Positions 20,770 through 35,000 are shown, numbered from the stretch's first letter. The stretch: DNA of 64,000 nucleotides from Fasciolopsis buskii (GCA_008360955.1 LUCM01005988.1:151173-215172), one strand, 5' to 3'. Numbers and translations are program-made. The notes: generated from the sequence alone by a model not told the origin.

Positions 20770-23345
20770 GATGAAGAACCTAGCCCTCGTCTGGAGCCTT
20801 GTTTTGTTGCGCTACTGTCCCAAACTACTCCCACCCAGTTCTTGCCAAAGTGACTTTTTGCTGATAACACAACAAATGAATACTGCTTCTTTCCTATCAG
20901 GTCCCAAGCTTCTCGCTGGAGATTCCAATGCATGTGGCATATGCTGGTCCACGCTTTCCGCCCCAAATTACTTGCTCTATTTCCTTGAAAGCACCAATCA
21001 TGGCGGCTGGACCCAACACGTAACTAATCCAGCAAGAAACCTCAGTGTTCTTCACTTGATATTTACGATAGACCTAACAGACGATCAAACGTCCACTATA
21101 TCTAGTCTGCTCGGGTGTGATCATTTGCCTGGTAGATGTTCGTTTACACTGCCCCTCCTGAATAGGCACCGCCCACCTAACCTGAGGCCCTATTTCAGAG
21201 CTGACTGGAATTACCTACCCACTCTAGTCCGCAATTCAAACTGGGACGCATTTTCTCCATCAACAGAAGTACAACCGGCCGTCGACCAGCTATGCTCCAA
21301 TCTGCACAAGTGCCTTGATGCCATTACTCCGTCCCACACTCTGAGCATGCCACCCAAAATAACTTATTGTGACCGAATAAACTGTAAGCTCGCTAAACTC
21401 AGGCAAGCCTTTACTAAGACCAGGGGTTTTTCGTTTTTTCTGCAAATAAATCGATTAACTAAAACCCTGGAAACGGTACTGGACAGAAGTAAAGCGCAGG
21501 AGCTGGAAGCTCTGAACCAGCTAAACTCAAACGCAACACTGGCAAAAATGGTTAAACGCAGAACTACTTCTGGGACCTCAGCTACTTAAGTCCCGCATAT
21601 CATTCAAAACAGTAGTTATGTAAACAACCCACAGGAGATTGCTGAACCTTTTGGTGAATTCTTTGCATCTGCTCTGGCAAACGACAACAATCCCTCTACC
21701 CCTTGCCAATCTCGCTTGGGTACAGAGTCATACTCAATAGTTGTATTTCTTCCGAAGGACGTAGGCCAGATGTTGGCAAAAACCGAAATTGGCTACCGCT
21801 CTGGACCTGATTCATTGCCTCAGGCTGCGTTCGCATTAGGCGGGAGCGTTATCCCGATTTCGTTAGCAAACATCTTCAACTTATCCATTCAGTGCCGCAC
21901 CTTCCCGTCACAGTGGAAAATCTCTGTGATTATACCCGTTCACAAAAAGGGTACGCGCTATGACCTTGCAAACTACCGACCAATAAACCACACTCCTACA
22001 GTTTCGAGGATCACGGAACGTCTGATTAAGAAGAGTCTTATAATCTACCTTCTAGAACATAAAGTTAATCGTGGACAGCATGGTTCACTTCATAAGAACT
22101 CCTGCGCCACTTGTATGATTGACTGCCTGAACGCTATCACTGAGGCCCTGAGCACTGGGAGGTCAGTTATAGTAATCTTTTTAGACATGTCGAAAGCTTT
22201 CAATAGTGTTCCACACTAGGTTTCAAAGTAAAATGGCATACAACGGTATTGTTGATCCAATGCTGTCGTGGTTTTCATCCTATCTGTCATTTAGAAACCA
22301 CATGGTGCGAGTAAATGGCCTAATATCTGAGCCTAGATTAGTGTCCAGCGGTGTGATCCAAGGCAGCTTTCGGGGCCCTCTGCCCTTCCTGTTGTACATA
22401 AATGATGTCTTCGATGTTATTCGAAACGGCACCCAGTTTATCTTCGCAAACGATATCAAAATTGTGTACACCTTTCTCCCTGAAGCATTATAGTCCATCA
22501 TAAGTAACGTATCGCAAGAATTAGCGTCACTCAACTCCTGCGCAAGCGACTGGATGTTGAAATTCTTCGCTGAAAAAAACAGCATCATGGGGTTAAATGC
22601 GTTATACCCCCAAGAGAGTTCAAGTTTGGAACCCAAGCCACCCCCGTCAGCTGCCAAGTTCGGGACCTGGGCCTAAGTTAGTCATGCACCCCAAACTTCC
22701 CGGAGCATGCTCTCGCTTAAGTGGCGAAAGCAAATAAATTAGTGGGGCTGTTACACAGAACTCTGAAGTTGAACGAAAGCAAATTATATTGTTTAGGACC
22801 CACGTCGGACCCATTCTTGATTATTTTTCTCTAGTCTATTCTAACATGAGGCAATGCCACAGAGTGGTGATTGAAAACGTCCAGCGTGCATTCACTAAGC
22901 AGTTGATTGGCTACTCTACGAGACTAAATTACACGAAGCGCTGTGAGTTGCTGAAACTAGATCCCATGTGGCTACGATGCATAACAGTAGACCTGGTACT
23001 ATTTAAATATAGCGTCACAAGGGACAGCTGCTTCTCCGCACCTCGTGTTAGAAACCCACTCCCATACTCTCTCCCAAATGCGGATTCCACTATAACTCTC
23101 CCAGTTCCAAAGACTTCTGTTAGAGCCAACTTTATTGTTAGATATTCGTAATTATGGAACAAACTCCCCTAACAGTTACGCATTCTGTCACCAATATCTA
23201 TTGCATATAAAAACAGAGTGCGCAGAGTAGTTACTGTGCCCTTTCTCAATAACCTATACCACCCATACTTACTTGGGGATCGAGCTTATGAAACTGGATT
23301 GGGCTTCAGAAAAACGCACCAATGTAACCTTTTCGTTCATTGCGG
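20770..23345 (+). pseudogene. CR1-type LINE copy A, coding remnant
   Basis: Coding part of a CR1-group LINE. The frame ending at 21589 holds the C-terminal half of the endonuclease (LLAGDSNACGICWSTLSAPN for the usual GDFNAP; then GGWTQHVTNPARN, FTIDL and GCDHLP) and the linker (RPYFRADWNYLPTLVRNSNW, then FFLQINRLTKTLE). 21716-22219 is the RT start (FPSQWKISVIIPVHKKGTR, YRPINHTPTVSR, VIVIFLDMSKAFNSVPH). 22206-22493 gives SSGVIQGSFRGPLPFLLYIN and FANDIKIVYTF. Here the catalytic F-A-D-D block reads F-A-N-D, losing the first of the two essential aspartates. The C-terminal part is 22789-23151 (THVGPILDY, IENVQRAFTKQLIGYS). The frame changes at about 22210 and after 22493. The 5' half of the endonuclease is absent or unrecognisable. 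Confidence 0.82.
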
Positions 23346-25020
23346 AAAGGAAATAAAATCTCTCTACTCATGTCACTAGGAATCAACCTAGCCTCTTCCA
23401 CTTCAAACACAGCTCCGACAACAGCGCATGCTACTAAGTTACGTGCAGTTCCACGTCGGATGCATCTCACCGTTCCTCTGCCTGAAAAAATGGTGCCTAT
23501 CGCTTAGTATTCTGACTTCATATCCATAAACCTTATCGTTCTGACTGCGTATAGGGTTGCTCACCCACAGCTCTCTCCCATGCACTCACGTAACTAGTTC
23601 CAACACCGTCGCCAAAACGATATGGCAATTATAACTTGCAACCTTCTTCTAAAATAAACATTCACTATCATCCTCAATCTTATTTTCCATCAACTCTTTT
23701 CTCCATGGGAACGAATGTGGCAAGTAGAGATCACCTTGTTTCTGACGAACTCAAACGGTACACTCCAGACAAGATAAGGTGAACACCTTGGATTCTTTCT
23801 TTCTCACTCCTCATCGATATCTGTCCATTTTAGACCTCATACCATCTCCACAAACATAGGGTCCTACATGGTATCTTGTACTCCCATAGTGACCGTTTAC
23901 ATCTACCGTACCCACTGGCCCCGGCCATTTCATGTTTTGAAAAGCACGGCCTTCTAGAGTGGAATATACTCCACGATTTCCAAGTGGAATTTCGTCGATT
24001 CCCAGTGCATCTATCTTTGCAGTTCGATTAATATTTATAACAGCAGCAGTTATTCCCTGTCCGTCCTGCCAAATACGGGCTCATTATCCTTTTTGATAGC
24101 GCAGACGATCCACATGCTAGATTAGCTAGCCCACCTATTCAAATATTTATGTGCATAAAAAAGAAAACCCGGATTCCTCAGCCACCGTCCATATATTTCC
24201 AATTGCACTATGAGCCCTAGTAACTTCCTTCCTTGAGCTGCTCATAAGATTGATCGCTTCTTAATCCGCAGCTGGCAGCTAGGTCAGGCTGCCGTTCGTC
24301 TTTGTTTTCTCTCTCTTCCAGGCTTTGTACTTCTGCTTGGATGGAAACAATTGCCCATGCTCTTTCGATTATCCGATCCTGGAAAGACGATGTCTTCCTA
24401 ACCCTACCATATTTGAATTTCTTCCTCGACACCCCTAGTACACCGGCGGATTACACCTCCTGTGTTCAACCTCAAGCGGTGTTTTCAGGTTGGGTGGCCA
24501 GCACTCGGTCAGCCCCACCCACTAGCACTGTTGTGGTAAACAACACTCTAGCTCATAAGTTCACGTGCACCACTTTGTACTGGCTTCCTCTTGCTCCTTC
24601 CTTAAATTCGTCTGCCAAAACCATACAAAACGGACGCACGAGTGGACAGCATTTTTATTGGCACCTAATATAAACTGACGTTCACAATGCACATTGACAT
24701 CCGAAAACAGCCGAAGACCGTCATTTTCCATCAACCTCCATTCTGGTCCGCGGAATTCGACAATAGACCGACGCTCCTGGTAACAGTTCTCCACACGAGT
24801 CCACGAGATGTCGCCTCATTTGACTCCGGTTCTCCTTCTTCTTTTCCAACGCCACCTTCATCCCTAGACCAAGCTGAAATTTATGAACTCAAAATTGCTT
24901 CAAACAAACCTCGTGTATCAGTATTGCGATCGCACAATTCCTATCCATTGTCACCACTTCCATTGTTAAACGGACTGTGCCTCCAGATTTTTCGAGTTTT
25001 ATACTGCCTTTTTTGATATC
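23346..25020 (+). repeat. CR1 3' untranslated region, copy A
   Basis: Runs on from the CR1 coding remnant and matches the 3' part of copy C at 41520-42217 plus 44360-45470. Shared landmarks include GAGCTGCTCATAAGATTGAT (24236-24255), the GCAGCTGGCA block, GTTTTCAGGTTGGGTGGC and TTTGTACTGGC. It contains no intact gene. The homology with copy C ends near 25020. Confidence 0.65.
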
Positions 25021-25367
25021 CAGTCTGGTTTTCGCTCATCTCCATTCCGTTATCATATCCATATTGATACTCATCTGCATCACATAACTCTCTTGATTAT
25101 CGAGTATCCCGGTCAACAGGCCGCGACAGCCATTGCCGTCCAGCCATATTTTGCCCAGCGAAACGCACCTTTGATGCATTCAAACATAGTATTACTCGCA
25201 ATGCAGGACTGGTAATCAGCCACAGAAAAATCTCTGCGAATCATTACCTAACTTTGATTTAAAACTCGAAACCTTGTGCAAATCATATTGCTTGTTATGG
25301 TCTTGTAAGCGAAAACATTGCATTGCATGTTTGGTTTCTTTTTCCGTGTCTGCACTTTGCCTTCTTC

Positions 25368-25442
25368 GCACAATTTTGATCTTGTCTTGCGCATGCCTCT
25401 CGCAAATCGAAAAATATACATTGTTGTTAATACTATAAATTT
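25368..25442 (+). repeat. Short direct repeat, copy 1 (partner 25990-26056)
   Basis: Shares TTTTGATCTTG(T/C)CTTGCGCATGCC(T/C)CTCGCAAATC and a following AT-rich part with 25990-26056 in the same orientation, roughly 620 bp apart. Confidence 0.7.
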
Positions 25443-25989
25443 GCTTGTTGCATCTGTTATCAAAAGCCTGTCCGCTCGTGCGATTTTAATGCCTTCCTGG
25501 TTCCATGAAGGCAGGAGGATTTTTCTTGTGTTAGGTGGCAAATGCCACGCTTCGGACCGGTTTAATACTGAGACGGTGTCACTGCCTTGAGCGGCGTGTC
25601 CAGAGGGCCCAACCGACATCGTCATTCAGGAAGGATAAGGTAGGGAACTATGGTGTTCCTGCCGGATCGTTCATGAAAATCAACAACAGAATTTTCACCG
25701 AAATACTGCGGACTAGCTACAGACCTTTACGCAATCGAAGCACACTGCCACTTCTGTCTGCCTCGGTAATCCGCCGAATTGCCTAACTATTATAATGAAA
25801 ACCTTATATTCATCAATCCTAAAACAGAAAAATCACAGACTGGCCTCGGCCAATTTACTATTTCAGCACCCTCAACAACAACTTGTACACCCATCCAACA
25901 CACCGTCAGCACTAACGTCCAGCCTTCCACTGGCAGCTGTAGGGCAACAAAGTCAATCCGCTCTCCGGAACTGTCTATTCACCATCATA

Positions 25990-26056
25990 AAATTTTGATC
26001 TTGCCTTGCGCATGCCCCTCGCAAATCAAGAAATGTACAGTAATATCGTTATTATT
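25990..26056 (+). repeat. Short direct repeat, copy 2 (partner 25368-25442)
   Basis: Second copy of the same unit, also ending in a TTATTATACATTTG-type stretch. Confidence 0.7.
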
Positions 26057-29000
26057 ATACATTTGACACTTTACTTTATCGTTGCTACATCACCGCGGTC
26101 GCGTCAAAACTACAAAATTGGTAATCGTCACCGGGTTTCCCCAAAGCACTTACCCACATGAGTCCCTAAAATTGTTCACTCATGCGGCCAATCCCAGACC
26201 AGGTTATGCTCCACTTAATTCTATTGCCGTTTCTTATTTAACGATCACCATGCCGTCAAGCTGGCACCAATACCGAACTGCATCTTCCACAGTAAGCCTC
26301 AGATCCTGAAGTACGCCACATGATAGGTGTCTGCCACATTAACTTGTGGGTGGCCGAAGTCTGGCAGTCCTGCTAACCGAATGGATTATGCAAATTATAT
26401 CTCCGGTTATGCAAAGGAACCCCGCACAGTTGTCGAGTGGCTTGCTAACCAAGTACGTCGTATCCTTACTAGAGAACACAATATGGACAATCAGCGTGTA
26501 ATATAAGGTGGAATAATCAAATTTAGTTCAACGACCTTCCTTAAAATCGTTGACTGATGAGGCTATGGCGATCAAAAGTATACAACCAGGGGTCAGCGGA
26601 ACATCATCGAAGGGGTGAACGCAACGCCAGATCCACAAGAGTTGATATACAAACAAAAAGCACCAATCAGGTGGGAGAGATGGAGCAGTCAAGTATGTAG
26701 AACATCTTGGATGGGGGTGATGGGAACGTAGCTTGAGGAGGCAGGCACGTGAACAATCCAGTTAGGCAATCAATGGGCCCGCCAGTCACTTGGCGTCTGG
26801 GTTGACACGTGAAAAAGCGGCTGAGTATAAAAAATGAGGGAAACCACGTTGCAACACGAAGAACAATTTTTGCTTAGCGATAACGCGGAAAAGTGCAAAC
26901 TTGATTCAAGTGATGGCGTGGTCTGCCTGGGAAGCGGAAGAACGGAAGCAAGGAGAGCCTTGGCAGGTCTGAACGACAAGCATTCAGATAGTGAAGGCTG
27001 TCAGGACCAAGGGGGAAAACTCTATTCGAACAGTAGCTATTGACAAATATCGCAAACAAAGCGGATTCGGGGATATACCACAAAATCCTCATGATTTATG
27101 ACAGTCACTTTACAAAGAGAACAGGATCGGCCTGTGAGCAAACAGACTTAAAAGAGCTTAGGGACTGAGAAACGCATGACCCCAGCAGCCGGCTGAATCC
27201 ATGACAGGTAACGCACTTAGCCAAACGAAATCGTCGATATAGCAGAAAGTGAGCAAGAGACGCACGACTACTCCGCTGAGTGGGAATTATAATCAAGGCA
27301 ATCATAAACTTCGTAGGTATTCGCTTAGATAACCACAATCTGAAAGACCATCGCCATTATTCAAAACAAACGACCTCACCATCAGCACCTAAAGGAGGAG
27401 CAAACCCTTCCACTTTTATCGTTCATCATAACCAAATCTTCAAGATGAAAATGACAGCGCTCTGAATATTCTTGTCAGGACTGAACAGAACGTCGTCCGA
27501 GAAAATCACGCCGTCCGTGCTCCAAACATTTAACACGCAATCCCAGACCACTACAACTTAACCAGATATTCAGAAGGTCCCGCATTTGCTCATGCCCAGC
27601 AGAACCATTACTGATAGATTTTTCCTGAGTGCGGACCATTTGCCTAATGCAAAGATAAAGCTTATCAATGAAAACTTTGCTGAGGCTCGAGTTACCGCAG
27701 ATGAAGACTTTACTACCGATCATTTATTTACGCTTACCTTCACGCATATCTCGGCGAGGTAATGATAATTCACCAGGCGTAAGCCCATGGGTACAAAGCA
27801 TATCTCCCAAACATAAAGAAATCATGCTATTCGAATGTTTATAGTATATTTAGTCTAGTTTTTACTGTCAGCGTAGCAGTGCCCGTTCACCGTTGCATCC
27901 CCTTTATATCCTTCGGTAGGTACCAATAATGCTTTCTGCACCCGAGCAAACTGTTTTCCGCCATAATCCGTCGTCTGCTCGAAGGTAATAATCGCCGCCA
28001 CTACATGCGCCATCTTTAGGTCCTGAACGTCCACACCCCGACTTCTGCCATTAACCATGTATATGTTGAGCATTTTCGCTTATCCGGACACTGCAGGTGC
28101 TATCGAAATCTGTTGCTAATTCATACTGTATTCCAATATTCCCGGCCACTCCCTGACTTCCACGTGCTTCTCCTGAATTCACATTTGTATGAGATGAAAC
28201 CGGTCAAATTTGGTGCACGTACTCAATGGTAGTTGCAACTGTGGCTCGTCATGTTGGAGACACGTTTGAAAAATTATCTTACATGGTGTGTGCACCAAAT
28301 ACGTCCTTCTATGCCTACCAGGGAAGTGACTGTAATAACGTTATTAGCTTGTTCCGTGTAAGCACAAACTTGATCCTGCCATCGAGCATGCCCCCCGATA
28401 CTAGCAAAATCAGCAGAACACGTATTTATTCATTGACAAACTTGGTAGTCTGAAGGCGGTTTAGCAGTTTAAAATCTTGAAGTGTACAAGGTCAATAGAC
28501 CAAGGGCTGGCCTACCTGAGTTGATCTGAACTGGTTCCAGTGATTATTTCACCTTCAGGACATAACTTTCATAAAATCTTGATTGACTGGTTTAAATATT
28601 CTGTTCATTATTTATCCGACAGCGGGCCATTTTTTGCCGGATATGCTCACAACGACACTAATTTCGTTCGTCGTTTATATTTCGCTTCACTCATTTACAC
28701 TTTATTTTGTCCTTTCACTCCATGGTAGACATTATTGTTTGGACATTTGGTGCAGTCACGGGTAACCCTAACAAAAGAGGAGTTGCTTTATTAAGGCCCA
28801 CGTTTGCTTTGTCGATCACGTTGGCCAGCCAAAGACGTCCTGTTCATTTACTTTGCTCTCTGTCGGTTAAACTGAAGATTGTGTTTGTTCGGCCCGATCA
28901 AGCGTTCGGGAGCTCTTGCAGTTGTTCGAAACGCAAGACAGGTACCCTCTACTTATTCCTGTTCATCGATTACTCATTTTACGCAGAATATTTTCTCATT

Positions 29001-30879
29001 TTGACCACTCTTGGCTAGGTCGTGACCAAGGTGACAAAATTACAATCGCTGGATCACAGTTTTTAACTCAGGCAGTACTGTATAATCTAAAAAGCAATCT
29101 TGTCCTCCACCGAGTTTTGCAAAACGTTGGGATTTTATTTGCTTGTAGGGTTTGAGGCGTTGTCCAGAGCGTGTGAGGTATATCATCGGACTAATCGGGT
29201 TGGGAATCGCTGATCAGTTTCACCCAGACTGCTGCTTAAGCATTTGTTTATCGCACCTTTTGCCGAAGTTTCAAGTGGGCTAGTGTATTTGCTCGTCTGC
29301 TGTAACGTAACGGAATCTCTGGCAACCTAGACGAAAGATTAGCCGCAAGGGCAAATGTTTGAGCACTTACAGGACCGTCAGAGAAAAATAAAAGAAACAA
29401 GGGGTTTTGAATAATCCCACACAGTAAACTGAGAAATAACATTGTGACGAACAAGCCCGTTTTCAGTTAGTTGTAATCATGCCAACACATAACATTATAT
29501 ATGCTTTATTGCAAATGAGAAAAGGATGATAGGTTACAGCTCTAGCAATCAAAATAGGTTTGCTGTTGTATGTGTGTGTGTGAAACCGTGGTCGAAATTA
29601 TAAGTTGGGGGAAGCGGTTCACAACGATGGCTCAGGTCCGCAAGGGACTCGATAGATTTTCGGGATTCAGTAGAATTTGTCGCATTGATTGAGATCGAGG
29701 TGAAGTTAACTTGAAACCGTAAATTCCAGGATGCAGGCGAAAACCTGGAAAACCAGCTGGTGCTGGGGGTGATGCAAGGTAACAAGCAGTAGGGAAACGG
29801 AAGGGCTATAATCCGGGTAAATCGGAATTAGTGGCTACCTGGGCTATCAAGCACTAGGACTGTGGTGATACGGCAAATGCGCTACGTGAAAGGGGGACGA
29901 TGAAGGACTCAAAGTAAAAAGAAGCTTAATTTAAGCCTGTGGCGTATTACTGTTACAAAGAAAAGAAGGAACCTAATGAAACGAATAGTAGAACACTGCT
30001 TCCGAATTGATTACCCAGTTTTGAACCGCAAGAAGCTGAAGCAAGTTTGGTTCATTTTCGGCTGCTTGGCCGTGTACGAGACTATAAATCAAAGGTTTTA
30101 AACAGCAAGGCTACCATGGGTATGCTGCTTTGGAGCAGAATTAATGAGCAAAATCGTTCGGTGAAGATAGGTTCGCCCGCGGATTTCCAATAGTGGGTTC
30201 TTCAGGAGAAGTTATCGCGCGGGAACAGAAGCCCTTTTCGGTTGTCTTGGTAGTCTAACCTGAATAGACGGACAGTTCAAAAAGCATTGAAAAGGTGCCT
30301 TATTCTTTTGTACCAAATTTTTATTTCAAGAACCTGAAAATCTTAGACGCCTTTGCACCAAACACTAATTACTTTAGCAGCTTACATTATTTCTGAGAAG
30401 ATGGTCTCCTGAATCCCACTGATGAGGCGGAATCAACAAAAAGGAATTGGCCTAATTAAGTGGATGTCGAACTGCATTCGGTCACAGTAAGCCAAAACGG
30501 AAAATGAAAGGCCAACCAGGGTTTGATAAATTGACAAGAGCCCACATCTGGCGGAGCGGGCGTACTCGGTGATACGCAGGTGACAGTAAATCCAAATTCC
30601 CAGTAGCCGCCAAAAGTGCACACCGAAGTATGCATGCAAAAGACAAGCCGAACCATCTATCAAAATTCTTTGTCAATAAAAGTACCAACATGGACTTTTA
30701 CCCTCGAATTAATCTTTTCTAATAAGTAAGGAACAAGTTATGCAAATAGACACAGATGTAAAATCCTTCCTACTTAATCCTAACTAATGAATAATTTCAT
30801 AACTGACCTCTACCCTACTTACGCCGCTTAATTTCCTGTCCAATCTCTTCACCCCACAAATCTATTACTAGTCTGTCTG

Positions 30880-31980
30880 AGAACAAATCCAATGGTGGCA
30901 GTGGCACCCCACCTTTGTGTATACCTGCTGCGAAAGTGCTGATCTCTCGGCATCGTCTCCTTTGGTCGCAACCAATGCCGGTAGACCTAGATGAAACTCA
31001 GTCCCCTTCACCCTTCCAACCACCCCGCAAACGTGCTCATCTTAATCTACCGAATCTGGTATCGGAAGACAAAAGCACTGACGGTGTAACCACGCAGATG
31101 TCTGCCGTCCCACTTATGCCTTCTCAGACTAATATCAACCGCTTGGCATATATCCCATCCCAGTCACGCCCTCTAGCACTTCCTCGTCCTTCCGCCAAAC
31201 AATAGCGCGGCACCCAGCCAAAATCAGTTGAATTCTACGGGAAGCACATACCAGTGACCTATTCAACTAACCACAAAACCCCGCACTTCATTAGCCATCT
31301 TGCTAATTCAGTAGGTCGATCTGTCTATACATCTCGACTGTCTGGCACTCTCGGCACGCTCAACTCGAGCAAGCCATCCCGGCATGAGCTCTGCCAAACC
31401 GAAAGGCCCACAAACTCACGAAAGCCTAATAACCACCGCCTACAATCACGAGTTGATTGGCCCACTGTATTCATGCCTCCACTCTCCTTCGGGTAACAGT
31501 TGCCACATTCCAACATGATGCTGATGCCCCTCCGCATTTAGGGCCTGCTGCATATCCTCCCTACTTCCATCCACTTCCCAGCCAATCCTATTTAGATGCA
31601 TTTCCACCACTCCAATGTCCCTTTCCTACTACTGCACGCCCAAATCCTCACCCCAACTACCAGTATCCTCATAGTTTTGCACCATTCACCCCTGGATCCA
31701 CCCAGGCTGCCTGGCAAACTTTTGATAAGTTTATTTTTGCCCATTGAGCCCCAGCTTATCATGAGACCCCTTTACCAACCCACTCTTGTCCACCACTTCC
31801 CCAATTGCCTCAGCTAGAAAGCACTGCTCTCATGACTCCCGCGAATTCCGAAAGTAATACCTATCCCCAAAAATTCAGGTGCATACATGCTAACCGGCTT
31901 TTTCTCCGGCATTTTCCAAATCCCTCCCCCAACTAACCCCCTAAATTGCCAGTTCCGCCGTGACAAGCTAACAATTTGGC
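30880..31980 (+). pseudogene. Proline-rich upstream region of CR1 copy B (ORF1-like)
   Basis: Three overlapping broken frames (30915-31205, 31254-31496, 31457-31747) with strong bias to Pro, Ser, His and Tyr, for example PFQPPRKRAHLNLPNL and PAAYPPYFHPLPSQS. They lead directly into the CR1 endonuclease on the same strand. CR1 and Jockey elements often carry a first ORF for an RNA-binding protein there. I see no Cys-His knuckle or other domain, so ORF1 identity is inferred from position and composition only. Confidence 0.35.
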
Positions 31981-34900
31981 CACCTAACACAGTCCCACCC
32001 CCACTGATACCACCTCCTCCAGACCAGCATCCTCTAACGACCGGCTCATCAACTCCCAAGTTTCTCCTACCACCTTGGTCTTCAGCCCACAGGTCCATTA
32101 ATAAAGAAAGTCCCTCGCCGGCCAGTATACCTAACTCTACTGAACTTACTCCCTTATCACAGCTATGCACTGTCGGAACCTCCAATGTATCCCTTGATTA
32201 TTTTACCCCCATCGAACCCACCTCTTGGATATCACGTGGACTTGAATGTTCCAGTGAATTTTCCCTACTCCTCCCGAACTCCAGATCACTGACTCACAAA
32301 GTAAGGGGGCTGGGACTGTTAGCAGCTAAAAGCTCTTACGACATTATTTTGGTAACAGAGACTTGACTAACAGACCACAGTTCCACTCCGTCTTCTTCAC
32401 TGGCGGATGATACGCCCTTCCAAACAAATATATCAAATCGTGGAGGAGGAGGTTGCCTAGCCTACGTAAAGCAGCCACACAAAGCTTCCTTTCTCCATTG
32501 CCCACTTCTTGATTCTATCCCCAGCGACATTTGGCTTCTGGTACAATTACCCGAGTTCCCAATACACATGAGATGTGTTTGCCGACCACCGAACTCGAAT
32601 AGCTCTGATATTTCTCGTCTAACTCAAGTCTTCATTTATATTTCTGGTCCCCCCATAGCCGTAAGATAATTGCAGGTGACTTCAATGCCCCTAAAACTTG
32701 TTAGACTTCTTTATCCGCTCCTCCTACCCTACTCAACTTTGTTTCTGAAACGCGCGCTGAAGGATGGACTCAGCATGTGACTACGCCCACAAGGTTCTTA
32801 GACCTAATTTTTACGCATAGCACTATCAATGCTAAGGCTTCAGTGCTAAAACCTTTCCCTTGGAGTGACCACGAGATGGTCACGTGTAGCTTCCCTTTTT
32901 TAACAAACCTTCCTCATCTATGTGTACCCGCCATGCTGCCTCTTTCTATATGTCGACTAGTTGGGACGAAATCCCTGACGCTCTGCGAACCCTCGATTGG
33001 TCCAGCTTCTTTTTATCGCCTGACTCGCAGAGAACGGCAGACGACCTTTATGCAAAACTTCTTTTTACTATTAATTGTCTGTCCACTCCGACCACTCAAC
33101 ATAAACCCAAGAAGCCTAGTAGGGTTTGTCGGCTCCAGATGAAACTTTTGAAGGCTCAAAAACTCTTCAACAAGAAGGGAAACTTCTCGCTCTTGGTGCA
33201 AGTCAACCGCTTGCAACAAGAATTTCTTATGGAGTCTGAACTAAGGTTTAAAAGCAGGAAATGCTAGCTCTTGGGTCTCCTAACCCAGTTCAGAAGACTT
33301 CACACACATCTTTAATGCTCGCCTGCAGCCCAAATCCTCAACTGTTCTGAACTCCATTATATTTAGTAGCTTACGCATAGAGTCCTCTGTAGACATCGCA
33401 GAAGCATTCAATGCACTCTTCTTTTCTACTATCAGTAATAACAATCGGACGCACTCTGAAATCCACCCCATGTTAACTTCGGTTAGATTATCCTCCATCT
33501 GGTTCGACGTTGCTGGTATCGCCAATGTAAAGAAATATGCCAGGCCATCCCACAGGCCTGGGCATGATGGCATCCCACCAGTCGTATTTCGCACCGCTGG
33601 TTCACATCTTCCACTGCTTCTTTTAAATCTGTTCTCGATCTCCTTGTCCGGCGCTAATTTTCCGTCACAATGGAAAACATCCATTATTGTTTCACATCAC
33701 AAAAAGGGTTCCATGCATGACCCTGAAAACTTTCGCCTCATTAACCACACTCCAGTTCTATCCAGACTTATGAAAAACATGTTTAAAGAACAACTGGTTA
33801 ACTTCCTTACTACTCACAACTTTATCAACCCCTCCCAACACGGCTTCCTGAAAGGCCGATCCTGTCTCACCTGTCAGTTTGACTTCTTGAACTTGGTCAC
33901 CCAAAGTGCCGATTCCCACCGGTCGATTCTCACAATCTTTTTAGACACGTCAAAAGCGTTTGACTGCGTTTCCCACTCCCGACTTCTGGCCAAAATTAGG
34001 ACTTATGGAATAAGAAATCCCCTCTTATATTGGCTATCATCCTACCTTTCCCATCGCTTTCAAGTACTCATTATTAACGATTATTTTTCCCAGCCCTCTG
34101 CTATTACCAGTGGGGTCATTCAGGGGAGCATCCTAGGTTCTCTCCTTTTCCTGCTATACATTAATGATATCTTCAAAATTATTCGTCATGGCCACCATTC
34201 CTTTTTGCCGATGACATTGAATTAGTCCACTCTTTTGCGGTTGCTTCATTTAGCTCCACTCTTGCACTTATCAACGAAGACCTAGAGTCTCTTGATAACT
34301 GGTGTTCCAAGTGGCTTATGAAGTTCTCTGCTGACAAAAGCTCTCTGATAAAATAAAATGCCATGTTCCTCCGGGCGCCCTCTCTATAAACGGCATGCCA
34401 ATCCTTGTATCACACACAATTAAGGACTTAGGGTTGCAATAATCTTGCTCTTTCAACTTCCATGAGCAGGCTCACCATCAAACCGCTTTAGCTAGGAGAA
34501 CCGCCACAATGATCTTAAGAGCATTCCGCACTAAAGACTGCAGAATTATCACCTTCAAGTCTCATGCTAGGCCCCACCTCGAATACTGCCCGATTACCTC
34601 TACGCATATGCTTAAAGTCGATCAAATTGTAATCGAGGATGTCTGGCGTGCATTCACTAGAAACCTCCTAGGTCCTTCATTTAGCTTAAACTACAGGGCC
34701 AGATGGGAGCTGCTTGGACTTGAACCATTGTGGCTTCGTCGAGTTCACTTAAGCCTTGCATTTCTCTCTGCTATTTGCCGTAATAACGTCCACTCTACTA
34801 CAAACGTCACACCCGACGCTGGTAGACCCCTTAGCCACTTCGTAGTGGATACTACGCGATCAGGGCTAAATTCTTCACAGTTGCTTACTCTAAGCTGTGG

Positions 34901-35000
34901 AACAAACTCCCGAGTTCCCTGTGGTCGCACCCAAATTTAGCCTAGTTCAAAGCCCAGCTGGCAACGTTACTAGATGTCCAGTTCTTAATTAACCTGACAC
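31981..35000 (+). pseudogene. CR1-type LINE copy B, endonuclease and reverse transcriptase, broken
   Basis: The most complete CR1 copy here. The endonuclease opens at about 32275 with NSRSLTHKVRGLGLLAAKS, then YDIILVTET and a stop. TWLTDHSSTPSSSLADDTPF continues, and IIAGDFNAPKTC near 32668-32697 is the intact GDFNAP motif. The linker is 32777-33267 (RFLDLIF, DEIPDALRTLDWSSFFLSPD, VQVNRLQQEFL). RT runs 33470-34225: FPSQWKTSIIVSHHKKGS, QHGFLKGRSCLTCQFDFLNL, TIFLDTSKAFDCVSHSRLL, SGVIQGSILGSLLFLLYIND. At 34200-34215 one base is out of frame in a T run immediately before the catalytic codons; the next frame reads FADDIELVHSF, so the motif itself is intact. The C-terminal part is 34509-34940 (SHARPHLEYCPI, IEDVWRAFTRNLLGPSF). 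At least four frame breaks or stops make it inactive. Confidence 0.83.

Larger units (their letters stand above)
25021..30879. other. Long stretch without recognisable genes
   Basis: Read on both strands. One pair of short direct repeats is listed separately. The minus-strand frame 27855-28073 (VDVQDLKMAHVVAAIITFEQ) looks protein-like but I cannot assign it. Nothing else is supported. Confidence 0.4.

Noticed and set aside
24217..24432. Basic minus-strand ORF
   Set aside because: Lies within the CR1 3' region shared with copy C; the frame is not conserved there.
31814..32185. Gly-rich 123-codon minus-strand ORF
   Set aside because: It is the antisense shadow of the proline-rich CR1 copy B sequence on the plus strand.
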